NCBI GenBank assembly: GCA_963777325.1
Contig: CAVZQE010000020.1
Location: 434,001-498,000, forward strand
Length of the DNA stretch: 64,000 nucleotides
DNA from: JAFAXA01 sp963777325
GTDB taxonomy: Bacteria; Pseudomonadota; Alphaproteobacteria; Acetobacterales; Acetobacteraceae
Direction of reading: 5' to 3'
Shown here: one piece after another, positions 1-8,125 of the stretch
Layout of the letters: each line of letters begins with the position of its first letter
How positions within the stretch are numbered: the first letter of the stretch is position 1
Program-made: the position numbers and the translations under genes
The notes under the pieces: generated by a model
Databases searched by the model: none
Told to the model about the DNA's origin: nothing
What the model saw: only the letters and a program-made list of their open reading frames with translations

Positions 1-47
1 TCCGGCGGCGGGCCTGGACGAGCCGGGCGCGCGGCGGACTGAGACGG

Positions 48-1040
48 TCAGGACGCGTCGGTGGCCGCCAGAGAGGCTGCGCGAACGCCGAGGATGTGGG
101 CGATGGCGTAGGTTAGATCCGGACGGTTCAGCGTGTAGAAATGGAATTCGTCCACCCCGTTCGCCTGCAGCAGCCGGACCTGCTCGGCGGCCACGAACGC
201 GCCGATGAGCTTGCGAGTCTCGGGGTCGTTTTCCGTGCCCTCGAACAGCTGGCCGAGCCACTCCGGCACGCTCGCGCCGCACATGGCGCTGAACTTGACC
301 GCCTGCGCATAGTTCGAGACCGGCATGATGCCCGGCACCACGGACGCCTTGATCCCGGCGCCGTAGCAGCGTTCCAGAAAATCGAGATAGCGCGAGGCGT
401 CGAAGAAATACTGCGTGATGGCGCGCGTCGCGCCCGCGTCGAGCTTGCGCTTGAGATTGTCGAGGTCATGGCCCGCGCTCTCGGCTTGCGGATGCGTCTC
501 CGGATAGGCGGCGACCGAGATCTCGAAATCGGCGACGCGCCTGAGCCCGGCGACGAGATCGGATGCGTAACGGTAGCCCTGCGGGTGCGGCTCGTAGGCA
601 TGCCCAAACGGCGCGTCGCCGCGCAAAGCGACGATGTGGCGGACCCCCGCCTCCCAGTAGCGCCGCGCCACGGCATCCACCTCGTCCCGCGTCGCGCCGA
701 CGCAGGTCAGATGCGCGGCCGGAACCAGCGAGGTCTCGCGGATGATCCGCGAGACGGTCGCGTGGGTGCGTTCCTGAGTGCTTCCGCCCGCGCCGTACGT
801 AACGGACACGAAACGGGGCCGGAGCGGCTCGAGGCGGCGGATGCAGGCCCAGAGCTGTTGCTCAATCGCCTCAGTCCGGGGCGGAAAGAACTCGAAGGAG
901 AGCGCGGGCGGCGCGTGATGCGCGTTCCGCGCCGGGATTGCGGCGACGCGCGGCCCAGTCATCCAGCGGTCGAGCGCCGGCTGGAACCGGCCGGAAGCCT
1001 GCGGCGTGGCCCCGGGGGCCGAAATCATTGGATGGTTCAT
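48..1040 (-). CDS. metF: Methylenetetrahydrofolate reductase
   Basis: Flavoprotein that reduces 5,10-methylene-THF to 5-methyl-THF for methionine synthesis, in the cytosol. The 330-residue product has the family opening SFEFFPP at residues 48-54, then VSVTYGAGG, the ALRGD segment and ITQYFFD. All are diagnostic MetF blocks, and the barrel is complete to the C terminus. I placed the start at the ATG at 1040 because further upstream reading enters the divergent mlaA promoter region. This leaves about 40 residues ahead of the conserved block, so a slightly later start is possible. It is transcribed divergently from mlaA. Confidence 0.93.
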   Translation of the reverse strand: MNHPMISAPGATPQASGRFQPALDRWMTGPRVAAIPARNAHHAPPALSFEFFPPRTEAIEQQLWACIRRLEPLRPRFVSVTYGAGGSTQERTHATVSRIIRETSLVPAAHLTCVGATRDEVDAVARRYWEAGVRHIVALRGDAPFGHAYEPHPQGYRYASDLVAGLRRVADFEISVAAYPETHPQAESAGHDLDNLKRKLDAGATRAITQYFFDASRYLDFLERCYGAGIKASVVPGIMPVSNYAQAVKFSAMCGASVPEWLGQLFEGTENDPETRKLIGAFVAAEQVRLLQANGVDEFHFYTLNRPDLTYAIAHILGVRAASLAATDAS

Positions 1041-1251
1041 GGCGCTTCCATGTCGTGGAATGGCTCGCCGATGCAAGCGGAACATAGCGGCCCGGAGACA
1101 CAGCGCGCCCAAGCAACCGGTCGTGGCCCTGTTACGTTGCGCAGCCTGCTCCGCATGATACAGTTTTTCAATCGTTCGGTGCTCCGCTGCAAGCTCGATG
1201 CCCAGCACCACCGGTCGCGCCGCTCCGATCCTGTCCAAGCCGAGGAAGCCG

Positions 1252-2058
1252 ATGCCCCTCATGCCGCGCTCGTTCCGACTGCTGCTTGCGACCATGGCGG
1301 TTTCGGCGCTCGCCGCCTGCGCGACGCCGCCGCCCGCGAGCGATCCGGACGCGCTGGCCGACTACAACGAGACCAACGACCCGCTGGAGCCGACAAACCG
1401 GGTCTTCTACAAGGTCAACAACGCGATCGACACCTACGCGCTGAAGCCCGCCGCCCAGGCCTACCGTTACGTCACCCCCGAGCCCGTGCGCACCGGCATC
1501 CATAACGTGCTCACCAATCTCACGACGCCGGTCGTGCTCACCAACGACATGGCCCAGGGCAAGCCGCGCCGGGCTGGCGATACCACCATGCGGTTCCTGA
1601 TCAACTCGACGGTGGGACTCGCCGGCATTTTCGACGTCGCCTCCGGCTGGGGTTATCCGCCGCACGACACGGATTTCGGCATCACGCTCGCTCTCTGGGG
1701 CGTGCCGTCCGGGCCATTCCTGTTCCTGCCGGTGCTCGGTCCCAGCAACCCGCGCGACGCGGGCGGCTTCGGCGCCGACATCGTTCTCGACCCGTTCACC
1801 TGGGTCGGCCAGGGGGCGGTGGTCACGGGACTGAACTGGGGACGCTTCGGCTTCTCCGCGCTGGACGGACGCTCGCGGGTGCTCGATGCGGTGGACCAGA
1901 TCAAGAAATCGGCACTTGATCCCTATGCCACCTTCCGCAGCCTATACCGTCAGCATCGCGAGGCGGAGATCGAGGAGACCCGCAACGACGATCGCCGGAC
2001 GGTTCCGGTCTGGTTTCCGCAACCGGCGGCCGCCGCCAGCACCACGCCTTCCCCGTGA
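1252..2058 (+). CDS. mlaA: MlaA (VacJ) outer-membrane lipoprotein
   Basis: Outer-membrane lipoprotein of the Mla pathway, which removes mislocalised phospholipid from the outer leaflet. The 268-residue product starts with a lipoprotein signal whose lipobox is LAAC, with the lipid-modified Cys at residue 23. It then has the family blocks YNETNDPLEPTNR, FLINSTVG and DFGITLALWGV. The ATG at 1252 is preceded by GAGGA at good spacing; a second ATG lies at 1261. mlaC follows 36 nt downstream, so the two are probably one transcript. MlaF, E, D and B are not in the window. Confidence 0.93.
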   Translation: MPLMPRSFRLLLATMAVSALAACATPPPASDPDALADYNETNDPLEPTNRVFYKVNNAIDTYALKPAAQAYRYVTPEPVRTGIHNVLTNLTTPVVLTNDMAQGKPRRAGDTTMRFLINSTVGLAGIFDVASGWGYPPHDTDFGITLALWGVPSGPFLFLPVLGPSNPRDAGGFGADIVLDPFTWVGQGAVVTGLNWGRFGFSALDGRSRVLDAVDQIKKSALDPYATFRSLYRQHREAEIEETRNDDRRTVPVWFPQPAAAASTTPSP

Positions 2059-2094
2059 CCCCGCGCCGTTTGACCTGAGCGAGACCGCATCACC

Positions 2095-2709
2095 ATGTTG
2101 ACCCGCCGAACTGTTCTGACGCTTCTGGGCGCCCTGGGCGTCGCTGCCGCCACGGGTCGTGCCGCGCGCGCCGACGAAACGAGCCAGGCAACCGCCTTCG
2201 TCAAGCAGACGGGCGACCGGCTCGTCGCCGTCGTGAGCGGGCCGGGGACCACGGAGGAAAAGCGGCCGAAGCTGCAAAAGATCATCGACGACACGGTCGC
2301 CGTGGACGAGATCGCGCGCTTCTGCCTCGGCGCCTTCTGGCGTCGCGCCACGCCAGAGCAGCAACATGAATACGTGGACCTGTTCCATGAGGTGCTGCTG
2401 AACAACATCAGCGGCAAGATCGGCGACTATAAGGGTGTGCGGTTCACGATGCTCCGCTCGTACCAGCGTGGCGACACGGACGTCGTCAGCACGACGGTCA
2501 CGCGGCCGAACAATCCGCCGGCGAACGTGGACTGGATCATCAGCGAGGCGTCCGGCAGCCCGAAGATCGTGGACGTCGTCGCCGAGGGGACCAGCCTTCG
2601 CCTGACCCAGCGCAGCGACTATGCCTCCTACCTGCATCACAACAATGACAGCGTCGCGGCGCTGATCGAGGCGATGCGGCACCAGGTCGGCAACGCCAAC
2701 GCCGGGTAG
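2095..2709 (+). CDS. mlaC: MlaC-type phospholipid-binding periplasmic protein
   Basis: Periplasmic shuttle that carries phospholipid between the MlaA complex and the inner-membrane Mla ABC transporter (Ttg2D/HpnM family). The 204-residue product has a Tat-like leader (LTRRTVLTLLG, then an Ala-rich stretch ending ARA). The mature part shows family features such as VDEIARFCLGAFWRRATPEQQ and the C-terminal DVVAEGTSLRLTQRSDYAS. It sits directly behind mlaA in the same direction, which supports the assignment. It ends 8 nt before the stop of the convergent acetyltransferase. Confidence 0.92.
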   Translation: MLTRRTVLTLLGALGVAAATGRAARADETSQATAFVKQTGDRLVAVVSGPGTTEEKRPKLQKIIDDTVAVDEIARFCLGAFWRRATPEQQHEYVDLFHEVLLNNISGKIGDYKGVRFTMLRSYQRGDTDVVSTTVTRPNNPPANVDWIISEASGSPKIVDVVAEGTSLRLTQRSDYASYLHHNNDSVAALIEAMRHQVGNANAG

Positions 2710-2717
2710 GCGGTGCC

Positions 2718-3212
2718 TCAGGCGCGATCGGCGTTCGGTCGCCACCGCCTCAGGCTCTCGTATTCGACCATCCGGTGGCCGTACCGCTCGAACGCGCTGT
2801 GCTCGCGCATGCCGATGCTGCCGAGCACCATGCGTGACGCAAAGTTGCTTTCCCGCGCGACCGCGATCACGCGCCCGATCCGCGCCCGGTCGTGGCCGAA
2901 GCCGAGCGCCGCTCCCGCCGCCTCGCGCGCGACGCCCCGCCCCTGCTGGTCCGGCCAGAACCCGAAGCGGAGAGCGATGCCGCGTCCGTCCGGTCGCAGC
3001 ATGAAACCGGCGAGGCCCAGAAACGGGCCACCTTCGCGCGGCCGCACGGCCCAGATGCCATAGCCCCGCGCGCCCCAGAGCTGAATGTCGTCCGCCAGCT
3101 CCTCCTGTGCGCGCACCCCGGTCCGCACGCCCCCGAGCATGATCGCGAACACCGCCGGGTCGGCCTTGATCGCCCGCAGATCGGCAAGATCGCCCCACTG
3201 CACGGGCGTCAT
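2718..3212 (-). CDS. GNAT-family N-acetyltransferase (probable 5' frameshift)
   Basis: RimJ/RimL-type acetyl-CoA transferase with unknown substrate. The ORF of 164 residues shows the acetyl-CoA loop region WPDQQGRGVAREAAGA and the ARESNFASRMVLGSIGM segment typical of the family. The annotated ATG lies inside the domain. Reading upstream in the same frame gives AWIVRTGRLL, the usual GNAT first strand, but without a start codon before a stop. A GTG at 3252 would restore the family N terminus (VNPAWIVRTGRLL) if the four-G run at 3243-3246 were one base shorter. The gene is therefore probably 5'-frameshifted by +1, or the sequence has an error there. Confidence 0.8.
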   Translation of the reverse strand: MTPVQWGDLADLRAIKADPAVFAIMLGGVRTGVRAQEELADDIQLWGARGYGIWAVRPREGGPFLGLAGFMLRPDGRGIALRFGFWPDQQGRGVAREAAGAALGFGHDRARIGRVIAVARESNFASRMVLGSIGMREHSAFERYGHRMVEYESLRRWRPNADRA

Positions 3213-3266
3213 CAGCAGCCGGCCCGTCCGGACGATCCAGGCGGGGATTCACCCGCCCCCGCCCGC

Positions 3267-4946
3267 TCAGCGTGCGAGTGGCCGGTATTTCAGGCGGTGC
3301 GGCTCGGTCGCGTCCGCGCCGAGGCGGCGCCGCTTGTCCTCCTCATAGGCCTGGAAGTTGCCCTCGAACCACTCGACGTGGCTGTCGCCCTCGAAGGCGA
3401 GAATGTGCGTCGCCAGCCGGTCGAGGAACCAGCGGTCATGGCTGATGATGACGGCGCAGCCGGCGAACTCGGTCAGCGCCTCCTCGAGCGCGCGCAGCGT
3501 ATCGACATCGAGGTCGTTGGTCGGCTCGTCGAGCAGGATGACGTTGTGCTCGGTCTTCAGCATCTTCGCGAGATGGACGCGGTTGCGCTCGCCGCCGGAC
3601 AGGATGCCGACCTTCTTCTGCTGGTCCGCGCCCTTGAAGTTGAACGCGCCGACATAGGCGCGCGACGGCACCGCCCGCTTGCCGAGATAGATCACGTCGG
3701 TCCCGCCGCTGATCTCCTGCCAGACGGTCTTGTCCGGATCGAGGCTTTCGCGCGATTGGTCCACGTAGCCGAGCTTTACCGTCTCCCCGATCCTGAGCTC
3801 GCCCGCATCGGGCTCTTCCTGATCGGTGATCATGCGGAACAGGGTCGTCTTGCCGGCGCCGTTCGGACCGATTACGCCGACGATGCCGCCGGGCGGCAGC
3901 TTGAAGTCGAGATCGTCGATCAGCAGGCGGTTGCCATAGGCCTTGCGCAGCTTGTCCGCCTCGATCACGGTCCCGCCGAGACGCGGCCCCGGCGGGATGA
4001 CAATGTCGGCGACGCCGCCCGCCATCTCCTGAGACTTCGCCAGCATCTCCTCATATTTCTGGATGCGGGCGCGGCTCTTGGTCTGGCGGGCGCGCGGCGA
4101 GGACTGGATCCACTCCTGCTCGGCGGCGAGCGCGCGCTGGCGGGCGCTCTCCTCCTTCTCCTCCTGTTGCAGGCGCTTCCGCTTCTGCTCGAGCCAGGAC
4201 GAGTAGTTGCCCTCGAACGGATAGCCGCGCCCGCGCTCGATTTCGAGAATCCAGTTGGTCACGTTGTCCAGGAAGTAGCGGTCGTGGGTGATGACCATGA
4301 CCGTGCCCGGATAGTCGCGCAGCGTGTGCTCGAGCCAAGCGACGCTTTCGGCGTCAAGATGGTTGGTCGGCTCGTCCAGCAGCAGCAGGTCGGGCTTCTC
4401 CAGCAGCAGCCGGCACAGCGCGACGCGCCGGCGCTCGCCGCCCGAAAGAGGAGCGACCGGGGATTCGGCGGACGGGCAGCGGAGCGCGTCCAGCGCAATG
4501 TCGATGCGCCGGTCGAGATCCCAGCCGTCCTCGGCGTCGATCTTCTCCTGCAGCTCGGCCTGTTCGGCGAGCAGCGTGTTCATCTCCTCGTCCGACATCG
4601 GCTCGCCGAACTGCATCGAGATCGCGTTGAACCGCTCGATCGCCGCCTGCAGCGGGCCGAACGCCGCGGCGACGTTCTCGCCGACGGTCTTGTCCGGGTC
4701 GAGCTGCGGCTCCTGCGCCAGATAGCCGACGCGCACGCCGTCGGCGGCCCACGCCTCGCCGCCGTACTCGGTCTCGATCCCGGCCATGATCTTGAGCAAG
4801 GTCGATTTGCCGGCGCCGTTCACGCCCAGCACGCCGATCTTCACGCCGGGCAGGAAGGAGAGGGTAACGCCCTTGAATACCTCGCGCCCGCCCGGAAAGG
4901 ACTTGGTCAGGTTTTTCATCACATAGACGTATTGATAGCTCGCCAA
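3267..4946 (-). CDS. ettA: Energy-dependent translational throttle protein EttA (ABC-F ATPase)
   Basis: Cytosolic ABC-F ATPase that binds the ribosomal E site and gates translation according to the ATP/ADP ratio. The 559-residue product has two ABC domains. The first has Walker A GVNGAGKSTL at 41-50, signature LSGGERRR at 167-174 and DEPTNHLD at 191-198. A charged linker (about 240-300, with the typical SSPRARQTKSRAR) joins the second domain, with Walker A GPNGAGKTTLF from 360 and signature LSGGERNR. There are no membrane segments. Length and linker fit EttA rather than Uup or YheS. Confidence 0.95.
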   Translation of the reverse strand: MASYQYVYVMKNLTKSFPGGREVFKGVTLSFLPGVKIGVLGVNGAGKSTLLKIMAGIETEYGGEAWAADGVRVGYLAQEPQLDPDKTVGENVAAAFGPLQAAIERFNAISMQFGEPMSDEEMNTLLAEQAELQEKIDAEDGWDLDRRIDIALDALRCPSAESPVAPLSGGERRRVALCRLLLEKPDLLLLDEPTNHLDAESVAWLEHTLRDYPGTVMVITHDRYFLDNVTNWILEIERGRGYPFEGNYSSWLEQKRKRLQQEEKEESARQRALAAEQEWIQSSPRARQTKSRARIQKYEEMLAKSQEMAGGVADIVIPPGPRLGGTVIEADKLRKAYGNRLLIDDLDFKLPPGGIVGVIGPNGAGKTTLFRMITDQEEPDAGELRIGETVKLGYVDQSRESLDPDKTVWQEISGGTDVIYLGKRAVPSRAYVGAFNFKGADQQKKVGILSGGERNRVHLAKMLKTEHNVILLDEPTNDLDVDTLRALEEALTEFAGCAVIISHDRWFLDRLATHILAFEGDSHVEWFEGNFQAYEEDKRRRLGADATEPHRLKYRPLAR

Positions 4947-5026
4947 GACCGAAGGCTCCCGAATGCGAGGATGAGAAGGTTAGCCATAATGTGTGGACGA
5001 ACGCGCCCGCAACCAAGACGCGGCAC

Positions 5027-5100
5027 TGCGCCCGGCAGGACTCGAACCTGCAACCTAGCCGTTATGAGCGGCCCGCTCTAACCGATTGAGCTACAGGCGC
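5027..5100 (-). tRNA. tRNA with CAT anticodon, probably tRNA-Ile2 (lysidine-modified)
   Basis: The minus strand folds as a complete cloverleaf. The acceptor pairs GCGCCTG with CGGGCGC, the D-arm contains TAGCTCAATCGGTTAGAGC, the anticodon arm is GCCG-CTCATAA-CGGC, and the T-arm contains GGTTCGAGTCC. The anticodon is CAT and CCA is not encoded. The CTCATAA loop and the flanking GCAGGTTCGAGTCCTGC arm resemble tRNA-Ile(k2CAU) more than elongator tRNA-Met, and full 1-72 pairing argues against initiator tRNA. The Ile2/Met distinction is inferred from memory of related tRNAs. Confidence 0.9.
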
Positions 5101-5363
5101 GCGCGCATATTCCCGTTTCTGCGCCGCAGCGCCGCCCCGCGCAAGCCTTCAATCGACCGCCCGGACCCGCCTTCTCGTGAGCCAGAGACACATCGGCTCG
5201 CATTCTTGATCTCGAAAAGGACTAGTGGGTGAAGGTCACGGGATGGGCGGACCGCGCCGAGGCCGAGGCGCGATCGAGCGCTTCACCTGGAAGGTCGCGG
5301 TCCTGAGCACGCCGGCCGCCGCGGAGTAGGGAGGCCGGGAAACGCCCCTCTGCGCGGGCGGCT

Positions 5364-7692
5364 TCAGGCGGCGCGCGCCGCCTGAAGCGCCTCCCAAACC
5401 CGGGCGGGCGTCGCCGGCATATCGAACTGACGCACGCCGCCGAGCGAGAGCGCGTCCAGTATCGCGTTCATCACCGCGGGCGGGCTGCCGACCGCGCCCG
5501 CCTCGCCCGCGCCCTTGACGCCGAGCGGATTGGTCGCGCACGGCACCTCGATCAGCTCCACCTCGATCGGAGGCACGTCGCCCGCGCGCGGCAGCGCGTA
5601 GTCCATGAAGCTGCCGGACAGCAGCTGGCCGAACTCAGGATCGAACACCGTGCGCTCGAACACCGCCTGCCCGATCCCCTGCGCGACGCCGCCATGCACC
5701 TGCCCGCGCACGATCATCGGGTTGATGGCGCGGCCGACATCGTCGCACACGACGTGGCGCACGACGCGCGTCCGCCCGGTCTCGGGATCGATCTCGACCT
5801 CGGCGAGATGGCAGCCGTTCGGGAAGGTGTGCGCATCGACCTGGGCGACCTCCGCCGTGTCGAGGATGGTGCCCTCGCGGCCTTCGCGGACCGCGCGATG
5901 CTGCTCGGCGGCAAGGGTGATGATGTCGATGCCGCGATCGGTGCCGACGATCGAGAACCGCCCGCCCTCGAACACGATATCGGCCGGCGCGGCTTCCAGC
6001 GTCTCGGCGGCGGCGCGCTTGCCCTTCTCGATCACGCTCGCGGTGGTGGCGAGGATCGCCTGGCCCTCCGAATAGAGGCTGCGCGCACCGCCCGTGCCGC
6101 CGCCGACCGGGATCGTGTCGGTGTCGCCCTGGCGAATGCGGATGTGCTCGCCGGCGACCCCGAGCCGGTCGGCCGTGAGCTGCACATAGGCGGTCTCGTG
6201 TCCCTGCCCAGTCGATTGCGTGCCGACAAAGACATCGACGAACCCGTCGTCGGCGAAGCGGATCTCGGCGCGCTCGCTTGGCGAGCCGCCGGTCGCTTCA
6301 AGATAGTAGGACAGGCCGCGCCCGAGCAGCTTTCCGTCCGCCGCCGCCGCCGCCCGGCGCGCCTCGAAACCCGGCCCAGCCGAAGCGGTCGAGACCCGCC
6401 TCCAGCACGCGCACGAAATCGCCGCTGTCGTAGGTCTTGCCGACGGGCGTCTCGTGCGGCATCCGCGACGGCGGCACTATGTTGCGGCGACGCAGCTCGA
6501 CGCGGTCGATGCCGAGCGCGCGGGCGGTTTCGTCGATGAGCCGCTCGAGCAGGTAGTTACTCTCGGGGCGCCCGGCGCCGCGATAAGCGTCCACCGGAAC
6601 CGTGTTCGTGAACACGCCGATGACGTTCGCGTAAACGGACCGAAATCCGTATACGCCCGGAAGCACGGTGGTGCCCGCGAACGTCGGGATGTAGGGGCCG
6701 AAATTCGAGAAATAGGCTCCCATGTTGGCGATATTGCGGGTGCGGAGCGCGAGGAACCGCCCGCCCTTGTCGGTCGCGATCTCGCCGATCGTCACATTGT
6801 CGCGGCCATGCGTGTCGCACAGGAACGCCTCGCTTCGATCCGCGGCCCATTTCACGGGCCGGCCGAGCTTGCGCGCTGCGTAGCAGGTCAGGACGTGCTC
6901 CGCGTACAGGAAGAGCTTCATGCCGAAGCCGCCGCCGACATCGGGGGTGATGACGCGGAACCGGTCCGCCGCTTCGTGGAACACCTCGGCGCTGATCGCG
7001 TCCCTCACGAGCCAGCCGCCCTGCGTGTTGGTGGTGAGCGTCCAGCGCCCGGCCGAGGCATCGTATTCGGCGAGCGCGACACGCGCCTCCATCGACGCGA
7101 CGACGATGCGGTTATTGACGATCTTGACTTGCGTGACCCGGTCGGCTTCGGCGAACAGCGCCTCGGTCTTGGCCCGGTCGCCGATCTCCCAGTCGAACGC
7201 CTGATTGCCGGGCACGTCGGGCCAGACCAGCGGCGCGCCGTGTTGCAACGCGGCCTCCGGATCCGTCACGGGCGCGAGCGTCTCGTACTCGACCTCCACC
7301 AACTCGGCGGCGTCGCGGGCCGCCCCGAGCGTCTCCGCCACGATGAACGCCACCGGGTCGCCGACATGCCGAACCATCCCCTCCGCCAGCACCGGATGCG
7401 GAGGGTCGGCGCGGGGCGTGCCGTCCCGGTTCGTCATCGGCACGAGGCAGGGCAGGCCGCCGATGCCGTCCGCGTTCAGGTCGGCGCTGGTGTAAACGGC
7501 AGCGACGCCCGGGACGCCGCGCGCACGCTCGAGACCGACGCTCGCAATCCGTGCCGAAGCGTACGGGCTGCGCACGACGATGCCGTGCAACTGGCCGGCG
7601 GGCCGGATGTCGTCGGCGTAGCGGCCGTCGCCCTTCAGCAGCCGCGGGTCTTCGACGCGGCGAACAGGCTGGGCGAGGCCGAATGTCGGCAT
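5364..7692 (-). pseudogene. Molybdenum hydroxylase large subunit (CoxL/XdhB-like, form II), frameshifted
   Basis: Remnant or misread gene for the molybdopterin-binding large subunit of the xanthine oxidase/aerobic CO dehydrogenase family. The N-terminal frame (from ATG 7692) reads from FGLAQPVRRVEDPRLLKGDGRYADDI through DVGGGFGMK to the loop AYRGAGR at residues 369-375. That is the form II variant, not the AYRCSFR of true CO dehydrogenase. The frame is lost at about 6369-6373, where one G of a GGG run is extra. It resumes in the next frame with GTQSTGQGHET and the catalytic-Glu block KGAGEAGAVG, ending at 5364. The joined length, about 776 codons, is normal. Medium and small subunits are not adjacent. 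Confidence 0.85.
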
Positions 7693-7791
7693 GGAAAGTC
7701 TCCGCGAGGTCTGTGCGGCGACACCATGCCGTGCGAACCCCGCGGGGTGAAGAGGCGGCGATCCGGCCGCTAGCGGCCGGACCGTTGCGCC

Positions 7792-8049
7792 TCATACCGA
7801 GCGGTTTCGGACGAGAAGCCGGTACACGCCCAGGATGATGATCGCGCCAACGATCGCGCCGATGAAGCCCGCGCGCTGATCCGCCTGGTACCAGCCCACT
7901 TCCTTGCCGAGCCAGGTCGCCACGAGCGAGCCGCCGATACCGAGCAGGATGGTCACGATGAAGCCGCCGGGATCGCGTCCCGGCATGATCGCTTTCGCGA
8001 TCAGTCCGACGACGAAGCCGATGATGATCGCCCAGATGAACGCGAACAT
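7792..8049 (-). CDS. GlsB/YeaQ/YmgE-family (transglycosylase-associated) membrane protein
   Basis: Small inner-membrane protein of 85 residues with three hydrophobic segments (about 3-20, 30-47 and 60-77). It has the family glycine signature GLIAKAIMPGRDPGG followed by LLGIGGSLVATWLG. The family is associated with stress responses and the molecular role is unknown. The gene stands alone between the broken molybdenum hydroxylase and the broken RND pump, all on the minus strand, with about 75-100 nt on each side. Confidence 0.9.
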   Translation of the reverse strand: MFAFIWAIIIGFVVGLIAKAIMPGRDPGGFIVTILLGIGGSLVATWLGKEVGWYQADQRAGFIGAIVGAIIILGVYRLLVRNRSV

Positions 8050-8125
8050 GCCGCCCTACTCCCGCGCTGAGACCGTCGCTTGGTAAGACTTTCGACGCCG
8101 CAAGGGTTCCGCAAGGCCCAACCAG

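Noticed and set aside
1..47. Possible 3' end of a plus-strand gene (in-frame TGA at 40-42)
   Set aside because: Only 13 codons of low-complexity sequence are visible, too little to support a gene.
2892..5081. 729-residue plus-strand ORF opposite ettA
   Set aside because: It is antisense to a clear ABC-F gene; its Arg/Leu/Asp-rich composition is typical of shadow frames in GC-rich DNA.
5027..5100. Initiator or elongator tRNA-Met
   Set aside because: Position 1-72 pairing excludes initiator type, and the anticodon-arm and T-arm sequences look more like tRNA-Ile2. I keep the CAT anticodon as certain and the identity as probable.
5243..5329. 28-codon ORF between the tRNA and the CoxL-like gene
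   Set aside because: No ribosome binding site stands out, its composition is not distinctive, and nothing supports it beyond being open.
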